Origin: Panagrolaimus kolymaensis
Lineage: Eukaryota > Nematoda > Chromadorea > Rhabditida > Panagrolaimidae
NCBI GenBank assembly: GCA_028622995.1
Contig: JAJQJQ010000006.1
Coordinates: 3,348,001 to 3,412,000 of the forward strand
Direction: 5' to 3'
DNA length: 64,000 nt
Shown: in pieces, positions 11,758 to 23,118 of the stretch
How positions within the stretch are numbered: the first letter of the stretch is position 1
Layout of the letters: each line of letters opens with the position of its first letter
The notes under the pieces: generated by a model
The model's input: the letters and a program-made list of their open reading frames with translations, nothing else
Database searches by the model: none
Told to the model about the DNA's origin: nothing
Made by a program: the position numbers and the translations under genes

Positions 11758-13192
11758 ATGGATAGTCTGGACCCAAATTTTTTTAAACTTAATGAAGATG
11801 AAAAAATTTGGTGGAGTATTAAAATACCATTCAAAGGCACAGAAAAAAATATGTAAGTAAAATTTTAACTCAACAAAATATTATAATTTTCGAAAGTCTT
11901 AGATCCTATCAATGCGTTTTTTAATTTTTTAAAAGAAAACTTATTGATGTTGTTAATTATATCTATTATAGAAAGGCTGTCGAAGAAGTATGTGAACGTT
12001 TTATGAAAAGAGTCAAAAAGAAGCCAATATGCATTGGAGCTGGTGGCTTTGGTCAAGCATGGATTATACAACTGGATGGAAACCCTAACGAATTTGTTCA
12101 AAAAATTTATAAAAGAATTGACGATACGCAAGAAATAATACCTGAAGTCAATACTTTAACAAATTGCTATACCGAGTACATTCCGAAAATGTTTTACAGT
12201 GGCTTAGAACAAGATGGAAAATGGTGTACAATAATGGAATATTTCAAAGGTGGAACATTAGATTATCATCTTGATCAAGATAAAATTACCTCAAATGGGA
12301 AAAAATTTATTGCTTTTGAACTTGCACTTGCTCTGGAATATTTGCATGGTTTGAAATATACTCATGGGTAAGTTTTTTATGTCTAAAACAAAAATTTATA
12401 AACTTTATTCATATTGATTTTTTTAGCGATCTGAAACCTAACAACATTGTATTGACAGAAAATGGTCACGTTCGCCTCATCGATTTTGGAAGATCACAAT
12501 ATGTTAAAGATGATACAAGATTGCCTAAACAAGTTAATTTTTTTATGGCTCCGGAAGTATTTCTAAAGAAGTATGCTGGAGTAGCTTCTGATCGATGGTC
12601 TTATGCTGTTGTTTTATGTTATTTGCTCCAAAGAAAAGCACCGTTCGGAGAAGATGGACAAGATGGTCAAGAAATTTACAATGAAACTATAACCAAAGTA
12701 CCACGCTTACAAGATATTAATGATGAAGATGCAAAAGATCTTATTACAAAACTTCTAAATCCTGATCCTGTTAAACGCTATGCTGAAATTACCAAACATT
12801 CTTACTTTAGAGGTCTTAAGAAAGATGATGATCCACCATTCAAACCTGGAATAAAATTGGAACATATTGATGTTTCTAAAAAGGAAGAAGGGACTCCTTC
12901 AATCTTTTGGTTTATTGAAATGGTAAAAATAGCTCTTAAGATACCGACAACTGCATACTTAGAGTCAATAGAGAAACCAACAATTGTAAATAAAGAAACC
13001 AAAGATCTGCCGACTTGTGACAATTTGAAGAAAGTTCTAAATAGCAAAGAAAAGAACAATCAAGTGAATGATGGAAAATTAACAAAGTCAAAAGATGGTG
13101 TAAAAGTACCAATAGCTACTGGAAAAGCAACAAAATCAAAAGGTGGCGGAAAGAGAAGTACCAAAAAGCATGCGAAAAATGAAATTGATTAG
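11758..13192 (+). CDS. Divergent Ser/Thr-type protein kinase
   Basis: Exons 11758-11852, 11972-12367 and 12427-13192 give 418 residues. Kinase motifs run in order: Gly-rich loop GAGGFGQAW (about residue 50), a candidate ATP-binding Lys in FVQKIYK, a hinge after CTIMEYFKGG, the catalytic loop THGDLKPNN, DFG (LIDFGRSQ) and APE (MAPEVF), then the conserved DRWSYAVVLCYLL segment. The catalytic HRD triad reads HGD: the Arg that normally contacts the phosphorylated activation loop is Gly, while Asp, the Lys of DLKPNN, Asn and DFG are kept. That points to an active enzyme that does not need activation-loop phosphorylation. The C-terminal 110 residues are a Lys-rich tail with KSKxGGK repeats, possibly nucleic-acid binding or nuclear targeting. 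I cannot assign it to a named kinase; it looks like a lineage-specific nematode kinase. Confidence 0.88.
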
Positions 13193-14137
13193 GAAAAATG
13201 GAAACTCTTTTTATTTTCATTGTTATATTTACATTTGTTTATTTTAATTTATAAATCGGTGATAATAAAAAAGTATTAAACTATCTTGAATGGCTTCTTC
13301 AGGAAACGACACTAAAGCACTAAAGTTCTTTGATTATAAAATATTTCGTTAACTAACTTTTATCAGAGAAAGTAAAACGAATCAGTAAAAGTTTTTTTGA
13401 CTGTGCGCATATTTATTTAGAATGCTTTCAAGCATAAATATCTGATATAAAAGACAAATGCAAAATTGATTTTGGAAAGCAGAAACACCAGTTTCGTTGC
13501 ATTTGAAAATGATATAAAAAAAGGCTTAAAAAAGCCCAAGCAAAAAAACAAGAATGACAAATCCTCCAGTAAGTTTATGGAAAATGACGATAAGGAATGA
13601 ATGCAACGCTTTTTTCTCAGGATAGCTAAAGTCAATTATAAAAATAAATAGCAAATTTTTTGGTATTGAATGTGGTAAATTGGAAAAGATTAGAATGAGA
13701 ATGCACCGGTAACAAACAAAATGGAAAAATGTTAAATTTTTATTGCTTCTTATCACATCATAATAACACATTCAAACAAAGCATAAATAAATATTTGTAA
13801 ATCATAAAGTTGACTTCAGTAAATATCAAAAACCATTAAGAATAGCATCCAGCGTTCCAATGAAGTCCCTTTGAATCATCCATATTAAAACATGTTCTTA
13901 TAATTTAGCATCTCTTTTTTCTTCACTTCTTTCTATTGGTAAAAAATTGATAAAGTTGTAGCAAATAAATTGTATTAGTGGATATTATCAATTCGAACAT
14001 GTTGAAGCAAGTATTCGGCCCATAGAATGTAAGATGAAGAATAATTTTTTTCAGCTAAAAAGTTAAATGATTAGTTAATAAATAGATATTTGATATTATT
14101 TAATAAGTCAAAAGCTTGTTTGAAAATGCTAAACGTT
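13193..14137. other. Intergenic, no gene seen
   Basis: AT-rich spacer between the convergent kinase and FLYWCH-type genes. AATAAA-like sites near 13263 could serve the kinase gene. The minus-strand open frames here look like composition effects. Confidence 0.5.
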
Positions 14138-16212
14138 TTAAAACCCACTTTCTTCAAGCCCAGGAGCATTATTCAAAAATGATCTTAACTTCTCCATAAG
14201 CTCGTCGAATAAGAGTTTCTTTCGTTTAACTCGAGGAACTTCTTTACTAAAATGAATACTTTTTAAACACTTATTGGTCAGAAAATTATAAATGGCTAAC
14301 CTGTATTCCATGGCTTCTTGCAGCTTTTTTTCAATCAGTTTGTTTAAGTAATAGCGTTTCCCTGCTTTTTCACCTTCACAAATAATTCGTTCTAATTTTA
14401 CAGGATCAATTTTTAGTGGAACAAGATCTCGAACTTTATAACCCTAAAATTGATCATATAATATTCATTTTATCAAATGATAACTTACCTCTTTAACATT
14501 TTCATGATAATGTAAAAATAAGCTACCAGGTTGAAGGAATCCTTTGTCATCAAGATACAGTTGAGCATTACATCCGATATATCCAAACATTTCACAATCG
14601 GGATTTATATCATAGGTACAGGAATAAAATTTTGAATTATAAGCAACCCTTGAAAACTTGAAACCTTGATATAAAACTTGATGTTTTTGTGAATCTCGAA
14701 CATATGTAGCTTTTATTTTTGAAATAACTGGAAGACCAACATTCAATAGTGTCTCAATTAATCCAATTCTGTCATTGAAATAAGTTACGTCGACCAAAGA
14801 GAGTTTTCTAGATTTTGATAATTGTCCATTGAGCTCATTGATAATCTTCTTTCTGGTTTCATCCAAAAGTTTAACGCGTTTCCTAAAAAAATTTATTTAT
14901 TCTCTTTTTTCTTTTAAATAAAATTCTTATATAGCAAAAAGCTTTTTGCTTCTTTTTTGCTTCGGTTTTGCATCACAATAAATCATTAAAAGCACTAAAG
15001 ATCTGTAGATCAAATAAAGTTAAATTACGTTTTTAAACTGTTTCTATTTATCAGATAGGTTTATTCGTTTACGATAACCGGTTAATATCTCTCGAGAATG
15101 CTATAAATTAAGAAAAGAAAATTTACACTTACCAATAATCTTTTAAAGAATTTGACATTTTGACTACATATGAACGAAACTTTCGGTAAACAAGAGTATC
15201 GTCAAGGATTTCTGAATATTCTCTTACCTATAAAAATTTATAAATAATAGATGTCGAAATTTAATTTATCAACTTACATCTTCATATTCATAGTCATCAT
15301 CTTCTGAAGTACTAGGAATGGAATCAAGATCTTCACCAACAAAATCACTAAGTTCACTATCAGTATCAATGCCCTAAAATGATGAAAAATAGTAATTAAA
15401 GGTTAATAAAAAATGGATTTTTTGTTAGGTTCCTATTTCCTAATCTCATTACCCTTGTTATTTAGACAATCATTTACACACCACGATTAAAAAAATAAAA
15501 TACATAATTTCTCACATACATATATGTACAAATCCATTTTTTTGTTGCACTATGTCACAACTAAACTATGCTAAGATACAATGAAGCTATCTCAAAATTA
15601 TAATGAAAAAGTAATGATACTGTTATAAACACCTCCATGAACAATGATTTCATAGCTGTTTTAACATCATAAAATATTTTTTAAAGGAAAACTTACATTA
15701 ATTAGAGAATCATTCGAAGAATCACTATAATTACCACTACAGCTAGAAATTTCATATCCTTCATCTGGAGGTGGTTTTGAAGAAGTCATAGCGGCATCAT
15801 CATTTTCAACTTGCTCAATGTTGCTGCTTGAATCTTCCTAAAAAACAAAATAAACACATTTCAGCAATAAAAAATTTTCTTCTGAGATATGGAATTTAAC
15901 TATTTTTTACGGTTCAAATTAAACTTACATTATGCTGTAGTTCTTTTGAAGGTGATCTAGGAGCATTGATATCATAATCATGAACATTGTCGTTGATTAA
16001 ATCTTCCTAAAATGCAAGATTTTAAAATTGAATAAATTCATGTAAATGCAACTTACTTGAGGCTGTTGAGGAGGAGCTTCTTCTTCTTCATTAAGCTGAG
16101 CTGAAATAAACAAATTTATTATGATGGTTTAATAATCCAATTTTAAAAACTACTTACCTTCTAAACGATTTAGACGATATCGAGTATTGTAATTGTGAGA
16201 CGGCGATGCCAT
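14138..16212 (-). CDS. FLYWCH-type zinc-finger protein with acidic N-terminus
   Basis: Nine exons (16158-16212, 16057-16100, 15929-16006, 15697-15837, 15278-15373, 15133-15227, 14489-14882, 14301-14443, 14138-14246) join to 384 residues. Residues 1-150 are acidic and Ser-rich (EEEE, SEDDDYEYED) and probably disordered. Residues about 230-300 carry a FLYWCH-like layout: FKF, a Cys in KFYSCTYD, a second Cys in YIGCNAQL, then 19 residues and HYH, matching C-x(n)-C-x(17-22)-H-x-H. The aromatic before the first Cys is FYSC, not the usual YWxC. FLYWCH proteins in nematodes (FLH-1/2/3, PEB-1) bind DNA and repress transcription, so a nuclear regulator is likely. A basic segment (RVKRKK) lies near the C-terminus. 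Gene structure is secure; the domain call is moderate because the finger is diverged. Confidence 0.6.
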
Positions 16213-17023
16213 AGCTTTGTTGAATTGAACTCGTCGATACTCAACTAACAACTGAATGAAATTATGAATGATGTGGGATTGTTTCAAGTCGGTTTAAAAT
16301 TTTTATGCTAATTTTTTCATTATTCATTCAAACTTTTCTCGTTTGGCAAATATACATACAAGCCTTCTGGCTTGCGAAATTAATAATGTTTATTTGTAAG
16401 ATAATAATAATATTAAAAGAATATGTTAAAAATATAAGAAGGTAGTCGATTTAAAATCATACACAACAAATAATTTTATCCACCATTCGGTAATATTCTA
16501 AATGTCAAAAGCAAAAAGGTTTGTGCAAGTGTAGTTTTAGTTTTTTTTAAGTATTATACTTTTTAATAAATGACTGGCTCCGTTTAAAGAAATCGAAATT
16601 AAAATCAAAGACAGTTTTATCAAATTATTGTTAGAAAAGCAACCATAACACAAAGGTTTTAATCAAAAAATCAAATAAAGTTACAGTTAATAAAACAATT
16701 CCTTAAACACACATTTTTTAACAAAATGTTTTCAAAAATAATATTATACGAAAAAATTTTTAAATTTTAAAATAAAATCCAGTTAAAATATTTTGTAAAT
16801 TTTTAGCATTGAAATGTAATCGCGTGTTTCTTTAAATATTGATTTCTCCAGTTTAAAATAGTAACCTTTATTTATAAAAATACTTTAAAAAATAAAAAGA
16901 TAAAGCATGAAAGAATTTAATCTTTTTTTATTGAGCAAAATTGGGGGATGAAAATTTTCCATAAAATGACCAATAAACAATCTGAAAATATATTTTACCT
17001 CCTTTTAACATCATTCAACAATT
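16213..17023. other. Intergenic; left edge of the CAGTT motif array
   Basis: No gene is visible. The first clustered CAGTT(T/A) words appear at 16612, 16684, 16780 and 16849. The interval separates two minus-strand genes, so it should include the promoter of the FLYWCH-type gene and the 3' flank of the channel gene. Confidence 0.5.
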
Positions 17024-19196
17024 TTAAAATGAATGACTTGCATTAAAAAGTGCAAAACTTGCAGGAAATATTATACTTGAAAGTTTATCTATTTCATCGG
17101 GAGTCCATCTTCGACAACTTAATGGTGAGGGCCGCCATGAGAGTTCGCAACGTTCCACGGGAAACATGAATCGTTTTTCATAGCTGCATAAACCTTTCGG
17201 GCTAGTATCCACTGTTTCGTCCATCTGAAAAAATTATTAACATCTGTGAAAAAATCCTTGTGTTTTTTATCCAATTAAAAAATTAAGATAAATGCATTTT
17301 GGTGGTTTATTTAATTTAAAATAAAATTATTTTTCGTCGATCACAACGATTCAAAAAATCGACAGTTAAAACTTTTTACCTTTCTCTTACAAATCACAGG
17401 TTTTTTCCTTCCAACTCCATCATCCTTTACTTTATAACCAATGATTGCAAGTTCAATCAAACTGCAAAATATAAAACTCATTGCTCCCAGCATCCATATG
17501 TCTAAATACCCACAGTTAAAAAAAGTGACAAAAATATATTATGTAAAACAAACCTATAGCTTTAATATATGAAACACGAGGCAAATTCCTGCAAGCGAGA
17601 AAAATAAATGTCAGTTTATTATTTTGATAAAAAGAAGAAAAAAATTATTACCTCATAATATTTCCAAATTGAAAGATCATTGCTAAAAGTGCATTTACAA
17701 GAAGCATAGTTCTTGCTGGAATTGCTCGTGAACCAAGGGCAAAACTAACCCAACTAAAATTTTTCAAAACATGAGTTTTTTAATATTAAGAATTATGCCT
17801 TTGTTTTAGAACGCAGTGTTCAGTTTAAAAAACAATTTTATAAAAAAACTTACGAAATAAAAATTGTAAAATATGTGGGTAAATAAGCTTGCATAAAATA
17901 CCAAACGGCTCGACGCTCAAATGTTAATTCAAGATGCAACTCATCCCACATTCTAAAAAACCGTAATTATCAATATTGCCACAGTTATAAATATTCATAA
18001 ATTAATTACCCAGCTGGATATGGCATAGCTTTAATAAAATTTTTAATTCCAATTAAATTATAATCTGGTAATAATATTCTTCCTGTAACCGCTACTGGGG
18101 TTGGAGTTGCTGGATTCCAACGCATTCTAACTTCTTGACTATTATAATTAAAGCTGCAAAGATAATTCTTTAGTTACAGTTTAAAAAAGAATAATTGCTA
18201 CCTTTCATAAATAAGGTTGCAAGTTTGAACATCCATTGGAAAGTTTGCTAAAGTTCATTGTTGTTATCTCAACATATTTAATTTTTAAAATAAAAAAGAC
18301 TTACACAAATCCATAAAACATGGACCTTTGACCCGAACGCGCTAAAAACAAGCTTTATTTAATTTTTTGGTCAACTCAGTTTAAAACTCACATAATTAAC
18401 CCATACGGTGCCATTTCGATAAAGAATTAAAAGAATATTTCTATAAAAACTCAGTTTAAAGTTATATAAAAATAATGAAGTAAAGCTTACGGAAAGGGTG
18501 ATTCCAAAATGGATGCAACTTTACTATTAACAAAATTAGAATTTGGTGTCCATAGTCTTTCTAACACTTGATAACCTAATGATAAATTTTGCTTGCATGG
18601 AGATAAATGCTCGTAATTTAAAGCAGGATCGAGCCACATCTAAGGAAAAAAAAGTTTTTTGTGGATTAATAAAGTTCATCTTCATTTCAACTGGTCAGTT
18701 TAATTTTAACTTACTTCATTGATATACAAATCCATCTAAAAATTTGGATATGAATTATTCAATTACAACAGTTTATAATTTTTTATTTACCTCAAAATCA
18801 TTTGATAACTCGTCAATGGTGTTTACAGTTTCCATCCAAAATTCTACACTAACATCAACGCCAGTGTCACCTAATAATTTTTAGTTTATTACAGTTTAAA
18901 ATTTTTTTAATGGAATAAAATAAAAATTGAACAGTTTTTTATACCTCTAAAAATGTCATTGATTCAGTTTAAATAAACTTACTTGGAACTCTAAATTTGC
19001 TATATCCCGTTCCATTCAATAGTTTATCTATAATGGCATTATCCCTTGTGCAATTCCTTTTAGATCCCTCATTTACATATCCACCGGGATATGTATGAAC
19101 TATGGCATAATCATCATCGTTCAGTTCAGTATGAGCAATAACACCGAAAACTGTGGCGGCAGTTATAAATATAATTAATAATAAATCATTCTTCAT
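17024..19196 (-). CDS. Cys-loop ligand-gated ion channel subunit, PAR-type
   Basis: Thirteen short exons on the minus strand encode a pentameric channel subunit. An N-terminal signal-like segment ([17 protein letters not shown]) is followed by the ligand-binding domain with WLDPALNY and an exact 13-residue Cys loop, [17 protein letters not shown]1 contains [15 protein letters not shown]; the TM1-TM2 loop and TM2 read [19 protein letters not shown]. The PAR triplet before TM2 is typical of anion-selective channels, while the usual pore residues at 2' and 6' are Met and Asn instead of the common small/Thr residues, with Leu kept at 9'. TM3 ([20 protein letters not shown]) and the final segment near [20 protein letters not shown] (TM4) are present. 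One exon (18715-18735) is only 21 nt. Ligand is unknown. Nearly every intron carries a CAGTT word. Stop at 17024-17026. Confidence 0.85.
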
Positions 19197-22100
19197 TTTC
19201 TTGAAATATAATAAAGATCAGTTTTTTAAATTCCAATATTATGCTCGACGACAGTTTTATAAAAAAAAAACACGACAAAAGGTCAAAAGACCAATAAAAT
19301 GTTTATATTTATACATTATTTTTTTAACACTTCTTTGAGCTAGCTTTCAGACTTGAATTCAAAGATTTGAAAATTTTTAACGCTTCAATAAATCAAAAAT
19401 ACTTGACGCCACTTTTTTTTCCTTTTCTTATAAATTTTTTTTAGTTAAAGTAAAACTTTTAGAAACAGTTTGTTGGCATGTGATTAAAGCCTAAAAATGG
19501 GCAGTGAGCAGACAATCCTATGTTGCCGCCACCCACGAAAGGTCAAATGCTTGTAAACAAAAAGTTTAAAGGTTGTTGACAGTTTAAGAAAAAAATAATT
19601 TGCAACTTGCAAAAGGGTTGAATGTAAAACATGGCAGAGTAAGTTAACAAAAAGTGAGTTTTTTCTTGAAAATAACAGTTTAAAAAGGCGTAAAGAAGAA
19701 TCAGTTTTAAAAAAGGGTTAATGTTTTAATTATTATTGAATATTAGGGGAACTGGAACACAGTTAAAAAAATTTAGAGATGAAAGCGATGGCAGAGTTAA
19801 GATCTCATCAGTTTATTTATTTAAAAAAAAAAGAAAATGTTTATAAAGTATCAGTTAACAAAATTATAAATGGTTCACATCATGTAATGCTTGCTGATGC
19901 CAGTTAGTTATAAAAAAAGAAATTTCTTTCGCAGTTATAATATATTTAAAAGATACAGGTGAAAAAAAGAAGATAAAGTTTATATAGTGAACATTGATTG
20001 GGCAGTTTATAACGTTCATGACAAAAAAATAGGTATGACACAGTTAACCCAAAACTTGACAATAAATTTCTAAAGGTGTACATACATATTTTTTATGTAT
20101 GCAAGTAATCAAGCTAAAAATAAAATTATGCAAAATGGCAGTTTTCTTTATAAATAATCTTTTTTTCTTCTTGCAAAGTTGCAAAAATAATTCTAACGAA
20201 GACAGTTAAAGATTCCAAATATATGCGCTCGATTAACATTTTTATATAAAAATAATTTATTAAAGAAGAAAAAATAATAATAACAACGATGCTACTAAAA
20301 AAGTGTCAAAATGCTAAAAAGAGATACTTGCTTCCTTCACTTTTCTTTGCCATGTAATTTTTCTTTTTTCTTTTTTCAGGACAACAACCTATTTGTGTGA
20401 GCAAATAAATGAAAAAAAGCAAAAAGGGCAATAATGCAATTAGTCCACCATTTTTAGATTGAAGCTTTTTTAGGTGCCATCACCGACAACCAAACATAAA
20501 TCTGAATTGACGTTACACAGTCTCGACAGGAGAAGGAAGATGAAGAAGACCTCGATGTGACGCAATTGGTACAAAAAAAAGTTAAAAAGTTACATCACAG
20601 TTTTGTTTATCACTCGGAAAAAAATATTTAATTATTACTATTTTTTATAAAAGCTGTCAATATTTTTGAGTTGTTTGAGTTTTTGGTGTCAAAAGGAAAT
20701 TATATCGGCAGTAGGAAAAATCTCTCAATAGTTCAGTTTTTTATTTTCTCTTAAAACCTATCGGTTTAATCGAGGCTTATATCTGAAAACATTACTTTGC
20801 AATGAATAAAAAGAATAAATGAAAGTTATAGTTTTGATATTTTTAGAATTCAAGGTATATTTAAAAGAAAATATACATTGGAAAAACAGTTTAATATTAA
20901 ATAAAAAGTATGGCTTTTCAAAAACTTAAAGTTGTAGAATGACTCATAGCAGTTTTAAACAAATAATATTTATTGAAAACCTCGCAGTTGAAGAAAAAAA
21001 ACATTATTCTGTGCATCACAAATTTTTACTAAATTATTCAAAAAAGCAATATTTTAGCATTAAATTTTTTTAAACAAAAAAGAGAGATTAAAATGACCAA
21101 CAAACATCCAGTAAAAAATAAAATTTTAATTTCTTTTTAAAAATGCTTCAGCAGGTTTTATTTTTATTTATTTTTTTGCAAAAAAAAAAATTTTTAGTTA
21201 ATACATACAAAAAGCATAACCAACGTTTTTATTAAGTAGCCAGCTATAACCAGCCCGGTGGCTGTAAGACGTCTTTTTGGTTGTTGTGGCTTTTATTTAT
21301 CATGAAATTTGATAGCTCTCCTCTTTTTTTTCTTTTTTTTTCTTCTTCACCTTAGAAAAGCCGATGCTCACAAGGGAATATTATGGACAGCTATTATTAT
21401 TATTTTAAATGCGTCAAAGCGTATAATTTTTGGTTCATTGACCTCGAAGTTATTATTATTATTATAGTTTTTAATTAACTTTTTTTGAAAATGTTTTTTA
21501 ACGGAAAACAGTTAAATTTAGATATTTTTTAACATTTTTTTGTCTCGCTTTTTTGCAACATTGAAACAATTCGTAGATTTACAGTTTTAATTTTAATTTT
21601 TTTACTATGGTAACAATATAAACTATTGAGAAAATTTAGAGTTCATGATGATTTTATCCAGTTAGAAAAATAAAGTGCTAATACGGAATATCCATATATT
21701 CAGTTTTTTATGCACTAATTTTTAATATTTATTTTTAAGCTCTCTTTTATTCAATCAAGACAATTTTAATTAAAAAGAACATTAAATACAGTTTAAAACC
21801 CCATGAGTTGCTAACTAAAAATATTATAAAAATATTTATCAGAGCTCAACAAGACAGTTTTTAAATAATTTAAACTAAATTATGACAAACATTTGAGAAC
21901 AAAATAGTTGATTTTTTTGTAATTCTGAATTCTACCAAGCCAGTTTTTAAAGAATTTTTATTTTTCCAAGGAATTAAAAAAATGCAAACATTATTATTTT
22001 ACAAAAAAAGGAGAATTAACTGAGTATCATTGAGCATATTTTATCCTTCATTATAAAAAAAATATTTAGATAAGAAGAACATAACTGCAAATGAAAAAAT

Positions 22101-22508
22101 ATATAAAAAATAAAGTAAAATAATAAAAAGAGTAAGAGAAGAGGCAAAAAAAGTATCCAAGCTTTTTTTAAGGGAAAACGAACAATTAACATTTTGACAG
22201 CCCAACTTTTTTTTATGCCTTCTCCTGATGAACATCTTTTAGAGTAGCAAAGTTCAACAACATTTTAGAAAAAAATAAAATAAGGAAGTTAAAAAAAGTA
22301 AACCATAAAAAAATAAAAGATAAGACACAACAACACCGAAGACAAGGACGACGTAAATAAAAACAAACGAAAAATAATATAAACCATAAATAATTATTAA
22401 ACAATCATCAAACACATATGTAAACAAATTTGCACAACTCCATATTCACAGTTTAAAATAAAAGCAAATGAGAGTGTGAAAAAAAAGAAGAAAGAGGGAA
22501 ATGGAGGA
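19197..22508. other. Intergenic core of the CAGTT array
   Basis: No protein-coding gene is supported. Dense motif blocks lie at 19.2-20.2 kb, 20.6-21.0 kb and 21.5-21.95 kb. Short ATT tandem repeats occur near 21395-21410 and 21450-21465. Presumed promoter of the channel gene is at the left end. Confidence 0.55.
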
Positions 22509-22698
22509 TTAAGCAGTTGTTTCACGATATGTTGTTCGTTGTTGTTGTTGCTGATATTCATATGGAGCGGGTTGATGTTGATGTTGGGATTGGGGTTGTT
22601 GTTTGGGTTGTTTTCGAAAGCCATTGGTGGTTAAATTATATGTACGTAAAAAGGGTTCACGTTGTTGATAATGTTGGCCATCAGAGTCATTATCTTCA
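22509..22698 (-). CDS. Candidate alternative last exon (Q-rich) of Clc-like copy 2
   Basis: The minus strand has a strong acceptor (ATTTTCAG) before 22698, then an open frame of 63 codons to a TAA at 22509-22511. The peptide begins EDNDSDGQHYQQREPF and is rich in Gln, His and Pro, ending YRETTA. It enters in phase 2, exactly the phase left by exon 4 of the upstream Clc-like gene (donor at 23536), and the joined codon would be AG|T (Ser). The gene's own last exon (23119-23269) uses the same phase, so mutually exclusive terminal exons would give two cytoplasmic tails. It could instead belong to an unrecognised gene. No transcript evidence is available. Confidence 0.4.
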
Positions 22699-23118
22699 CT
22701 GAAAATTATTTTTTGAGGATTAGTTTTCTATTATAAAAAGTTAAGGAATAACCTACTTTGTCAATAAAAACAAAGCAACAGAAAATGCGGCATCAGAGAA
22801 TAGCGTTGAATACATAGATAAAACTCTTACAAAAAAAATATAAAAAGAATGGCAGCGTGAAAATATTATGGAATTTTGATACAAAAAATCTCTATTTTTT
22901 TATGTGGCAGAAATTAAGAAAAATATTTTTTGTGTACTTTGGTATTTATACTAAAAGTTTTTTTTGTCGTGGCAAGTAAAAAAAGGTAAGAATGAAAGAA
23001 ATTGAAAACGTCAAAAAATGCATAAAAATTAACGAAACGAAAAAAAAAGACGATGAGATTATTTTTGGATTTAATTTTTTTTTCTAGGCACATTGATTGT
23101 CAGTTATTTTAATACAGT

